Shown here piece after piece: positions 36,006 through 43,404 of a stretch of 44,945 bases of DNA (the stretch's first letter is position 1; every line of letters starts with the position of its first letter). The stretch covers positions 1 to 44,945 of the forward strand of contig NZ_NKHL01000083.1 of NCBI RefSeq assembly GCF_002934685.1, written 5' to 3'. Source of the stretch: Pseudomonas bohemica (lineage in GTDB: Bacteria; Pseudomonadota; Gammaproteobacteria; Pseudomonadales; Pseudomonadaceae). The notes beneath the pieces are model-generated. The model saw nothing but the letters and a program-made list of their open reading frames with translations. It searched no databases and was not told the DNA's origin. Position numbers and translations under genes: made by a program.

Positions 36006-37208
36006 TCACACCGCATTAAGAAATTCGCTGGCCTCTTTGGGTAACCGCAACGTCAACCCCGCCAACAGCACCGCAACCAGCGCAATTCCCACATATACCC
36101 CGACGAACGAACCATTGAAACTGGCCAATACCCCGCCGCTGAAGTTGCCGATCATTCCGCCTACGCCCTGAAGAATATTGGCAACGCCGAAAATGGTGAC
36201 AGCCAACGCCGCGCTGCCGGCCATTTTCGAGACGTATGCGGGGATTAGGCCAAAGATAGGGTAAAACGCCAGGGCGAACAGCACGCCGGCCACCAGCGGC
36301 CAGTAACCGGCGGGATGAATCACGAGGATGAGCGCCGCGAGAGCCACGCAGCCGTAGACCAGCAGCATCGCGATGCGCAGGCCGACGCGGTCCGACAGCC
36401 AGCCCAACGCGAGGCCGGCGAACATGCCGACGAAACCGATGCTGGCCCAGATGTTCGCGGCGTAGGTCACGTTGAAACCGAGCTCAGTGCGCAGGTAGGA
36501 AGACAGGTAGTTCTGGAAGGGGAAGGTCGAGAAGCCCAGCAGGAAATTCATCGCCCAAACCGTCAGCACCCAGGGCTGCATCAGAGCGGTTTTGCCGACC
36601 TGTGCGGCTGAATCATCGGGCGCTGCGGCTTCTGCCTTGACGACGAATAACCGCGCCCGCTTGAACACCAGCGCCACGCCAATCGCCAGCACGAGGGTGA
36701 TCAGGCCGACGATCCACCAGACCATGCGCCATTCACCCTGCGGCGCGTACAGCGGCACCAGCAGGCTATTGATGAACACGCCATAACTGGTGCCACTGGA
36801 CACCAGCCCCATGGCCATGCCGCGGTATTTGAAGGCGACTGTACGCGAAATGACGTCGACCATCGGCACGAACACCGTGGCTGCCGTCCCGGCCAGTATT
36901 GTCAGCAGTGCGCCGATCAGCAGGATGTCATGCGTCAGCGGGATCAGCAGCAGGGCCGCCGCGCAGACCACGCCCGAGCCGAAGATCACCCAGCCACCCC
37001 CGACCCGCGGGGTGAGCCAGGCCGCCAGCAACGCGCACAGCAGAAAACCAAACTGCCCTGACGCCGTGATGGTGCCAACGTAGGAGATATCAAAGCCGAG
37101 GCTGGCGCGCATGTCTGGCACCAGCTGAGCGAATAGATAGATGCCAAAACCGAAGGTTGCGGCCACCAGCCCGGTGAGCAACAGCACAATCAAAGCATTG
37201 ATACGCAT
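36006..37208 (-). CDS. MFS transporter
   Basis: This 400-residue protein has about twelve membrane helices. MFS features include 'GFDISYVGTITASGQFGFLLCALLAAWLTPRVG' (helix 2 and the 2-3 loop) and 'LGWLSDRVGLRIAMLLVYG' between helices 8 and 9, the repeat of that loop. The central loop (about residues 195-215) is charged. The substrate cannot be told. There is no adjacent regulator. Confidence 0.9.
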   Translation of the reverse strand: MRINALIVLLLTGLVAATFGFGIYLFAQLVPDMRASLGFDISYVGTITASGQFGFLLCALLAAWLTPRVGGGWVIFGSGVVCAAALLLIPLTHDILLIGALLTILAGTAATVFVPMVDVISRTVAFKYRGMAMGLVSSGTSYGVFINSLLVPLYAPQGEWRMVWWIVGLITLVLAIGVALVFKRARLFVVKAEAAAPDDSAAQVGKTALMQPWVLTVWAMNFLLGFSTFPFQNYLSSYLRTELGFNVTYAANIWASIGFVGMFAGLALGWLSDRVGLRIAMLLVYGCVALAALILVIHPAGYWPLVAGVLFALAFYPIFGLIPAYVSKMAGSAALAVTIFGVANILQGVGGMIGNFSGGVLASFNGSFVGVYVGIALVAVLLAGLTLRLPKEASEFLNAV

Positions 37209-37250
37209 CGTCAGCTTCCTTTCTGAGAGAGGGGAACGGCTTATACAGAT

Positions 37251-37616
37251 CTATCGACAGGGAAACGCGTTTTTCAGCGACGAGACGACAAGCACCGATT
37301 CGTTCAGATGCAAGCTTTGCGGATGCTCTTCCAGGGACTGAACCACGATGCGCATCGACTGAATCATCGGAATCCCGCCTTCCGGTATGCAGACCAATTC
37401 AGGCGTGCCGCCAGCTTCATGGACGAGGTCCAGCGTGTCGATGGTGGCTTGCAGAACGCCAACGCAGTGGCCGATCCCCACCGGATTTTTAGCCACGCCG
37501 CCGCTCATGCTGCTGATACCGTCCTGGCATTCGAGCAACAGCTTGTTTCCGTCAGCCAGGGCGGCCGAGGCAAAGCACAGGGCTAGCGCTGCCGAGCACA
37601 GGATGGTCCTGGCCAT
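37251..37616 (-). CDS. Secreted Rap1a/Tai-like small protein (orphan)
   Basis: This 121-residue protein has a clear signal peptide (about 1-21, MARTILCSAALALCFASAALA) and a mature chain with four cysteines (30, 51, 76 and 120). The 'LLLECQDGIS...GHCVGVLQATIDTL...PELVCIPEGG...' pattern resembles the Rap1a/Tai family, whose founders are periplasmic immunity proteins against type VI secretion amidase effectors. No effector, VgrG or Hcp gene is nearby. Many chromosomal family members have no known effector. AGGAG lies upstream. Family call moderate; immunity role unproven. Confidence 0.8.
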   Translation of the reverse strand: MARTILCSAALALCFASAALADGNKLLLECQDGISSMSGGVAKNPVGIGHCVGVLQATIDTLDLVHEAGGTPELVCIPEGGIPMIQSMRIVVQSLEEHPQSLHLNESVLVVSSLKNAFPCR

Positions 37617-37693
37617 GTTGATCTATTCTCCTGTCATCCCTGCTTGCACAAACCCTGTGACCGGCATCCGATGAACCGGCCAACAACAAACCC

Positions 37694-38620
37694 CTAACGC
37701 AGCCACAACTCCTTGACCGAATGATCCGCCGCCTTGCGCACCACCAGGCTTGCGCGCTCACGGGTGGGCAGGATGTTTTCCAGCAGGTTCGGGCGGTTGA
37801 TGTCGCGCCAGATCTTGCGTGCGGCATCCGGGGATTTTTCCGGCGGCAAATCGGCCAGCTCGCGGAAATAAGCGCCACGAGCACGAAACGCCGTGCGCTG
37901 CAGCATCAAAAAGCGCTCGACGTACCAACGCTCGATGTCACCCTCGTCGGCATCCAGATAAATCGAGAAATCGAAGAAGTCCGAGACGATACTGCCCGGC
38001 TTCTGACCGTCGTTGCCTTCGGTCTGCAGCACGTTCAGCCCTTCGAAAATCAGGATGTCCGGCTGGCTGATCTGCAGGAATCTGTCCGGCACGATGTCAT
38101 AACTGATGTGCGAATAGACCGGCGCGCTGATGTCCGCGACGCCAGCCTTGAGGTCAGACAGAAACTTGACCATGCGCTTGCGATCGTAGCTCTCCGGAAA
38201 GCCCTTGCGGTGCATGATGCCTCCGGCGTCGAGCTTCGCATTGGAGTGCAGAAAACCGTCTGTGGTGACCAGATCGACCCGCGGATGATCCGGCCAGCGA
38301 GCCATCAACGCCTGCAACACCCGAGCGAAGGTGCTTTTACCTACCGCGACACTTCCGGCAACGGCGACCACGTACGTCTGTTTTTTCGCAGGACGGCCGA
38401 GGAAAGTGTCCTTGATGCTCGCCAGACTGCGCGCAGCACTGACGTGCAAGTTGATCAGGCGCGACAAAGGAAGATAGATATTGACGACGTCTTCCAGGGA
38501 AATATCTTCGTTTACCCCTCGTAACGCCGCCAGATCTTCTTCGGACAAAGTCAGTGGCGTACTGGCGCGCAGTCCCGCCCACTCTGCGCTGGTCATTACG
38601 AGGTAGTCATCAGGCGCCAT
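37694..38620 (-). CDS. coaA: Type I pantothenate kinase CoaA
   Basis: This 308-residue protein matches E. coli CoaA along its whole length: 'TLSEEDLAALRGVNEDISLEDV', P-loop GSVAVGKST at 89-97, 'LVTTDGFLHSNAKL', 'KGFPESYDRKRMVKFLSDLK', 'PVYSHISYDIVPD', 'DILIFEGLNVLQ' and 'NILPTRERASLV'. It phosphorylates pantothenate in the first step of CoA synthesis. The well-studied P. aeruginosa uses a type III enzyme (CoaX), so a type I gene here is worth noting. Start ATG 38620 has GGAAGG upstream. Confidence 0.94.
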   Translation of the reverse strand: MAPDDYLVMTSAEWAGLRASTPLTLSEEDLAALRGVNEDISLEDVVNIYLPLSRLINLHVSAARSLASIKDTFLGRPAKKQTYVVAVAGSVAVGKSTFARVLQALMARWPDHPRVDLVTTDGFLHSNAKLDAGGIMHRKGFPESYDRKRMVKFLSDLKAGVADISAPVYSHISYDIVPDRFLQISQPDILIFEGLNVLQTEGNDGQKPGSIVSDFFDFSIYLDADEGDIERWYVERFLMLQRTAFRARGAYFRELADLPPEKSPDAARKIWRDINRPNLLENILPTRERASLVVRKAADHSVKELWLR

Positions 38621-38786
38621 CTATAGCCTTCCAATCCAGGTGTCCGTATCGACAATGGTGCGAAGACTATCGTATTGACCCAAAAGCGGGGCAGATTTCT
38701 TCGATTTGCCACGCATTATTGGCGCAATTGGCGTTGAGCCGGTGAAGGGTATTGCGCCAGATCAGGCTTGCGCGGGAACGTCCACC

Positions 38787-39722
38787 TTACGCCGCTCGGT
38801 ACTCGATGGTCAGGTGCGAAACCTCATGCACCACGTCCAGGCGCTGACGAATCGTTTCAGCCGTTACCTCGACGTTCGCCAGCACGCTGACAGTCGCCGC
38901 GCGGGCATCCGGACCCACCTTCCAGACGTGCAGATCGGTAATTTGCACGTCGCCGCCGGCCTCCACCACCTCGCGAATCTCTTGCGCGACCTGTTCATCG
39001 GTGACATCCAGCAGCACGTTGGCGCTTTGCCTGATCAGCCCGATGGACCAATTGGCGATCACCACCGCGCCGACCACGCCCATCACCGGGTCGAGCCAGA
39101 CCCAGCCCAGGTAACGCCCGGCCAGTAACGCGGCGATGGCAAGCACCGAGGTCAGAGCATCGGCAAGCACATGGATATAAGCGGAGCGCAGATTGTTATC
39201 GCCCCCGTGAGAATGGACGTGAGCATCATGAGAGTGGCCCGCGTGATCATGAGGGTGATGACTGTGAGCCTGGCCGCCCGACAGCATCAACGCGCTGACG
39301 ACGTTCACCAGCAGCCCGACCACGGCGATCAATGTCGCCTCGCCAAAGGCCACCGGCGTGGGCTGAAACAGCCGCAGCAGCGATTCAAGTCCGATCCCAA
39401 GTGCCACCAGCATCAGAATCAGCGCCGACGCGAAACCTGCGAGATCACCCACCTTGCCCGTGCCGAAACTGAATCGGCCGTTGTTGGCGTTGCGTCGGGC
39501 GAATGAATACGCCGCTGCTGTGATGCCCAGCGCTCCGGCGTGAGTCGCCATGTGAAAGCCTTCGGCCAGCAGCGCCATCGAGCCTGTCACATAGCCCGCG
39601 GCGATCTCTCCCACCATCATCACGAACGTCAACACCACCACCCACAGCGTGCGGCGAGCGTTCTCGTCATGGGACTGACTGAGGAACACGTGCTCGTGGG
39701 TGTGCTTCTGCGAAAGGACCAT
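38787..39722 (-). CDS. dmeF: Cation diffusion facilitator DmeF (Co/Ni efflux)
   Basis: This 311-residue CDF protein has six membrane helices, an N-terminal His-rich start (KHTHEH), and a long His/Asp-rich cytoplasmic loop (about residues 153-172). 'HMATHAGAL' (His57 and His61) and 'HVLADALTSVLAI' give the two metal sites of the DmeF group. The C-terminal domain 'ITDLHVWKVGPDARAATVSV' is typical. It exports divalent metals, mainly Co2+ and Ni2+, in exchange for protons. It begins 11 bp after dmeR, so the pair forms one operon. Confidence 0.94.
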   Translation of the reverse strand: MVLSQKHTHEHVFLSQSHDENARRTLWVVVLTFVMMVGEIAAGYVTGSMALLAEGFHMATHAGALGITAAAYSFARRNANNGRFSFGTGKVGDLAGFASALILMLVALGIGLESLLRLFQPTPVAFGEATLIAVVGLLVNVVSALMLSGGQAHSHHPHDHAGHSHDAHVHSHGGDNNLRSAYIHVLADALTSVLAIAALLAGRYLGWVWLDPVMGVVGAVVIANWSIGLIRQSANVLLDVTDEQVAQEIREVVEAGGDVQITDLHVWKVGPDARAATVSVLANVEVTAETIRQRLDVVHEVSHLTIEYRAA

Positions 39723-39733
39723 TGGCGACCTCC

Positions 39734-40009
39734 TTATTTCGAATAGCGGCGAATGGCTTCGAGCAGATCTTCCAGGCCCTGCGCCCGCTGCTCGTCACTC
39801 AACCCAGGATGCGCCACATGCTCACGCGCGTGGGCCTCGATGATGTGATCCAGCAAGCCATTGATCGCCCCACGCGTGGCCGCGACCAGATGCAGCGTCC
39901 TGGCGCAGTCGGCATCGGACTGCAGCCCACGTTCGATCGCCTGCACCTGCCCGGCGATGCGCCGAACGCGCTTGAGCAAGTCATCGTTTTTGGCGTGCAA
40001 ATGCGCCAT
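39734..40009 (-). CDS. dmeR: Metal-sensing repressor of the CsoR/RcnR family (DmeR-like)
   Basis: This 91-residue all-helical protein carries the metal ligands at the same positions as E. coli RcnR: His3, Cys35, His60 and His64. This predicts a Ni2+/Co2+ sensor rather than a copper one. Family members bind G/C-tract operators as tetramers and leave DNA on metal binding. It lies directly upstream of dmeF, matching the dmeRF operons known from rhizobia. The C6 tract just before the start fits an autoregulated operator. Confidence 0.94.
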   Translation of the reverse strand: MAHLHAKNDDLLKRVRRIAGQVQAIERGLQSDADCARTLHLVAATRGAINGLLDHIIEAHAREHVAHPGLSDEQRAQGLEDLLEAIRRYSK

Positions 40010-40012
40010 ACC

Positions 40013-40024
40013 ATACCCCCCTTA
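40013..40024 (-). promoter_or_regulatory. Candidate DmeR/RcnR operator overlapping the dmeR ribosome binding site
   Basis: On the plus strand ATACCCCCCTTA (minus strand TAAGGGGGGTAT) matches the pattern of RcnR/DmeR sites, an AT-flanked tract of six G/C. It lies 4-15 bases upstream of the dmeR start. Its AAGGGGGG is also the only visible Shine-Dalgarno sequence, so repressor site and ribosome binding site coincide. Confidence 0.65.
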
Positions 40025-40159
40025 CCTATGCTTATCGGCATGATGGGTCGTTCGCGCCTGACTCACAAGCGCTGAAAAGAAGATGGAAATAAATTGAACT
40101 CCGCCTTGCATCGTGCTGACAAATAGCCACCACAATCGACGCTGACAGAGGCGCTTCCC

Positions 40160-40363
40160 ATGCGGCTTGAATTCTTGGCTCTCCGATTACTCGCCACCCT
40201 GGCTGATGAAGCCGTGTCGAGAGTCAATCCGCTGGATTTCACAGCGCTGCTTTACCTGCGTGACCAGGGCTATGCCGCCGTTTCGATCCAGGATGGATGC
40301 GTAGTGGCCGAGCGTACGCCCGCAGGGCGCAGGTTTGCGAGAGAGCGTGCGGGGAGATTGTGA
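40160..40363 (+). CDS. Small hypothetical protein
   Basis: This is a 67-residue frame starting at ATG 40160, with GAGGCG about 8 bases upstream. The N-terminal half is hydrophobic and helical ('RLEFLALRLLATLADEAV') and the rest is mixed, ending in a basic tail (TPAGRRFARERAGRL). I do not recognise it. Codon use is normal for the genome, and a hairpin (GATGAGG/CCTCATC, 40362-40387) begins at its stop, which supports a real gene. It is divergent from dmeR. Confidence 0.5.
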   Translation: MRLEFLALRLLATLADEAVSRVNPLDFTALLYLRDQGYAAVSIQDGCVVAERTPAGRRFARERAGRL

Positions 40364-40387
40364 TGAGGCCTGCGCTTGCACCTCATC
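40362..40387 (+). terminator. Hairpin at the end of the small hypothetical gene
   Basis: GATGAGG (40362-40368) pairs with CCTCATC (40381-40387) around a 12-base loop, starting inside the TGA stop. There is no T-run, so this is a terminator candidate only. Confidence 0.4.
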
Positions 40388-40437
40388 GGCGAGCCGCACC
40401 GGCCATCAGAAGGTCATCAAACGCGACGAGATAAAGC

Positions 40438-40471
40438 AATAGACCGCGCTTATCTGATTTCCCGGTCTATT
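40438..40471. repeat. 9-bp inverted repeat between small gene and 4.5S RNA
   Basis: AATAGACCG (40438-40446) and CGGTCTATT (40463-40471) form a perfect stem with a 16-base loop. It could be a transcript end for the 4.5S RNA read-through on the minus strand, or an unrelated regulatory hairpin. Confidence 0.5.
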
Positions 40472-40587
40472 CGCAGCCAACCCTGCGGATCGGCACTACC
40501 AGCCAGCCAGGACCATAGACGGTTTCAAAACAGGAGGGCATTTCGGAGGAAACAAAACGAAGGGGAATAAAGGAGGGTTCGTTATGG

Positions 40588-40698
40588 AGGCAACCCCACC
40601 AGCCACACCCCGGCACACAATGTTCCCGCTGTGGCTGCTTCCTTCCGGATCTGACCAGGTTCACGGGTAATCGTTGCGGGGGGACCGATAGGGTCACC
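40588..40698 (-). ncRNA. ffs: 4.5S RNA, signal recognition particle RNA
   Basis: The minus strand carries the SRP RNA core GGTCAGATCCGGAAGGAAGC, the conserved tetraloop and asymmetric-loop region that binds Ffh. The 5' end GGTGACCC (from 40698) pairs with GGGGTTGCC at the 3' end, closing the long hairpin expected for bacterial 4.5S RNA (about 111 nt here; E. coli 114). With Ffh and FtsY it targets membrane proteins to SecYEG. The exact ends are inferred from the pairing. Confidence 0.96.
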
Positions 40699-40730
40699 AT
40701 AACGACACTCACCAGTCGGCGAGCCGCGCC

Positions 40731-40758
40731 ATTGTACCGGTCTGGCGCGAAGTTACAA
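40731..40758 (-). promoter_or_regulatory. Promoter of the 4.5S RNA gene
   Basis: On the minus strand, TTGTAA (40753-40758) and TACAAT (40731-40736) are separated by 16 bases and followed by a GC-rich discriminator (GGCGCGG). The start would fall near 40724, leaving a leader of about 26 nt to be removed before the mature 5' end. This resembles the RNase P-processed leader of E. coli 4.5S RNA. The GC discriminator is typical of stringently controlled stable-RNA promoters. Confidence 0.7.
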
Positions 40759-40925
40759 CCTCTGGTGTAGATAAAAAATTTGATAGCGCTCAAGCACTTG
40801 TAGATGGCCGCATGCAACGGGTCCAGGATGCCGCAAGTGCTGGGTGGCGTGGCAAACGTGTCGGCGGCCACCCCGCTCCATCCCGCGCTGGACTTAGTCG
40901 CCCAGGCCTTGGCAAGGTGGCGCCC

Positions 40926-41414
40926 ATGAATAGCTCATTGATGAAATACGAGGCGTTGTCTGCCCTGCAGCTTCAGCAAGTGTTGCAGATCGACTTGCGG
41001 CCGGAGCAGAAAACCATGGTCGGGGACATTCACGGCGGGCTGCATGCGCTCAGCGCTCGCCCGGTAGCCGACATTCAGGGCTACGTACTGCTGGTGGAAG
41101 AGGTCCCAAGGGGATTCTTTCTGCTCAAACGCAGGTCGTTGTTGCCGCTCTGGGCAAGGGGGCGGACTGCGACGTTGCACGCACTGATGATCGACCGGCG
41201 TTATCAGGGGTTCGGATTGGGCAGAACCTGTTTGCAGAAGCTGCCGGAACGCGTGTCAAACCTATGGCCGGAAATCGAGCACCTGATGCTGGCCGTGCAT
41301 CCCGACAATCACTCGGCGATCGCGCTTTATCAGGCGCTGGGCTGGACGTTCAGGGAAGATCCGGCCACCCCCGCCGAGGGGTTCGAGCGGCAAATGATCC
41401 TCAAACTGCGTTGA
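40926..41414 (+). CDS. GNAT family N-acetyltransferase
   Basis: This protein has 162 residues from ATG 40926 (AAGGTGG upstream). The acetyl-CoA binding motif is 'RRYQGFGLGRTCLQ'-like (R-x-Q/G-x-G-x-G), preceded by strand 'TATLHALMI'. 'LMLAVHPDNHSAIALYQALGWTF' is the classic GNAT C-terminal strand-helix. The acceptor substrate is unknown. An upstream in-frame stretch to 40812 overlaps the 4.5S promoter side and is not expected to be translated. Confidence 0.9.
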   Translation: MNSSLMKYEALSALQLQQVLQIDLRPEQKTMVGDIHGGLHALSARPVADIQGYVLLVEEVPRGFFLLKRRSLLPLWARGRTATLHALMIDRRYQGFGLGRTCLQKLPERVSNLWPEIEHLMLAVHPDNHSAIALYQALGWTFREDPATPAEGFERQMILKLR

Positions 41415-41432
41415 GAGGCGCCCGACCGCCAT

Positions 41433-43238
41433 TCAACTGCCCAGCGCTTGCAGTTGCCTGACCTTGTTGTTGCGTTCGCCGTTCATCCAGTGTTCCAGTG
41501 CGCTGACGGTCATGGGACGGGCGACGAGGTAACCCTGCACTTCGTGGCAGCCCAGTTCGCAGAGGATCTGATAGACACCTTCGGTCTCGGCCCCTTCTGC
41601 CACGACGCGGTAACCCAGTCGACGGGCCAGGTCGACGATGGCTTCGACCAGTCGGCGATCCTTTTCATTGGCTTCGAGGTTTTCCACCAGCGACTTGTCG
41701 AGCTTGACCGTGGTGGCTGGCAGCTGGCGCAGGTAAGTCCAGTTGCTGTATCCGGTGCCGAAATCGTCGATGGCAATGTCGATATTCAGCGCGCGCAGGC
41801 GTTCGAGTTGCTGGCGCGTGAGCTCGGGATTGTCGCAGAGTGCGCTTTCGGTGAATTCGAGTTCGAAGCGACCCGGATCCAGCCCGCTGATCGCCAGTTG
41901 CTCGAACAGCGCATCGCTGAATTGCGAGTTGGCCAGATCAATAGCGGAAACGTTCATTGCCACCTTGAAAGCGTAGCCCTGGTGTTGCCAGGTTCTCGCC
42001 TGTCCAACCGCATGGCGCAGCACCCACAGGCTCAGCGATCGGATCAGCGCGGTTTTTTCCGCAAGCGGAATGAACTCGGCCGGGCTGATCGGCCCCAATA
42101 CCGGGTGTTGCCAGCGCAATAGCGCCTCGACGGTGACAATACGCCCGGTACTCACCTCCAGCCTCGGCTGAAACATCAGCGAGAGCTGATCGGGGCTGCG
42201 CACCGCGTCCGCCAGCGACGCCAGCAGCAGAAACGCTCGCTGCTGGGCGAAATCCAGGTGAGGTTCGTACCAGCGCCAGCCAGTGGCCTTGCCTCGCGCT
42301 TCATCGGCAGCGCTGACCACCAGGCGAATCCAGTCTTTCTCATCGCTGCGCCCCAGCCCCAAAGGCAGCACGCCAATGCCCAGGTCCATCTGGATCGGAA
42401 TGTTGCGACAGGTCAACGGACGCTGGAAGTGTGTGATCAGCTTGCGAAACAGCTGCTCGGCCTGCTCAGGGCCGTCATGTCGGGTGAGCAGCGCGATGCG
42501 CGTCGGGCTGACCTTGTACAGCGCCGTGTCGGCAGGCAGCTGCGCCCGGCAGGCGTTGATCATGCCGCGCACCAGTTCCTGGGCGAAACTGTAGCCCAGC
42601 GCCTTGACGATGCTGTCGAGAAACACCGGGTTGACCATGTCCAGCGCCACCAGCGCATGATCTTCACGGTTAGCCAGGGCGATGATGTCTTCTTCCAGGC
42701 GCAGGCGGTTGAAGAGCCCTGTCGGCTGATCGACATAGCTGGCCTTGCGCAGGTCGTTGAGGCGTTTCATCACCAGCTGGCCATACATCTGGAGCATGGT
42801 GATGTCGCGAGCATCGAGGGGCGCGCGGGTGTTGCTGTCGATGATGCACAGCGTGCCCAGCGCCAGGCCGTCTGCGGTCACCAACGGCACCCCGGCATAG
42901 AACCGGATGTGCGGCTCGCCAACCACCAGCGGGTTATCTTTGAAGCGTTCGTCTATCCGCGCATCTACGACTTGAAACACATCGTGGCTGAGGATCGAAT
43001 AGGCGCAAAAGGAGATTTCCCGAGGCGTCTCGTGCTCGTCGAGTCCGGTGCCTGCGCGAAACCACTGCCGATGCTCGCTGACAATCGAGACCAGGGCGAT
43101 GGGTACATTGAAGTAATGAACGACCATGTCGACGATATGGTCCAGCACTTCGTCGGAAGTCGAATCGAGAAGCCCCATATAGGTAATGCGGGACAGCCGC
43201 GAGGCTTCGTTCAAAGGAATTGGAGCGCTATTGGCCAT
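41433..43238 (-). CDS. GAF-GGDEF(degenerate)-EAL protein, predicted cyclic-di-GMP phosphodiesterase
   Basis: This protein has 601 residues from ATG 43238, behind AGGGA; a TTG at 43256 is less likely. Residues about 15-170 form a GAF domain ('FNVPIALVSIVSEHRQWF', 'FYAGVPLVTADGLALGTLCIID'). Residues about 175-330 are a GGDEF domain that has lost its active site: the signature position reads 'KVSPTRIALL'. Residues about 340-590 are an EAL domain with EAL at 371-373, 'NVSAIDL', 'ELEFTES', 'IDDFGTGYS', 'KLDKSLV', 'EGAET' and 'QGYLVARPM', all needed for catalysis. It should hydrolyse c-di-GMP in response to a GAF ligand. No membrane segment. Confidence 0.93.
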   Translation of the reverse strand: MANSAPIPLNEASRLSRITYMGLLDSTSDEVLDHIVDMVVHYFNVPIALVSIVSEHRQWFRAGTGLDEHETPREISFCAYSILSHDVFQVVDARIDERFKDNPLVVGEPHIRFYAGVPLVTADGLALGTLCIIDSNTRAPLDARDITMLQMYGQLVMKRLNDLRKASYVDQPTGLFNRLRLEEDIIALANREDHALVALDMVNPVFLDSIVKALGYSFAQELVRGMINACRAQLPADTALYKVSPTRIALLTRHDGPEQAEQLFRKLITHFQRPLTCRNIPIQMDLGIGVLPLGLGRSDEKDWIRLVVSAADEARGKATGWRWYEPHLDFAQQRAFLLLASLADAVRSPDQLSLMFQPRLEVSTGRIVTVEALLRWQHPVLGPISPAEFIPLAEKTALIRSLSLWVLRHAVGQARTWQHQGYAFKVAMNVSAIDLANSQFSDALFEQLAISGLDPGRFELEFTESALCDNPELTRQQLERLRALNIDIAIDDFGTGYSNWTYLRQLPATTVKLDKSLVENLEANEKDRRLVEAIVDLARRLGYRVVAEGAETEGVYQILCELGCHEVQGYLVARPMTVSALEHWMNGERNNKVRQLQALGS

Positions 43239-43404
43239 TTGCGAATCCCTGTGCAACTGCTTTCTGCCAGTAGTATCAAAACGACATTGGAAGGGAAAGT
43301 AGCACTAGATCCGCGCCTGTGCAGGCTCTCGCAGACCGGCGGTGCTGACACGACCGCCGTTCCAAAGTTGCACTGAGCAACCTCTCACCCTTCAATCGAA
43401 CAGG

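Noticed and set aside
41448..43376. Large open frames on the plus strand opposite the EAL gene
   Set aside because: They are antisense shadows of a gene whose GAF and EAL motifs are unambiguous.
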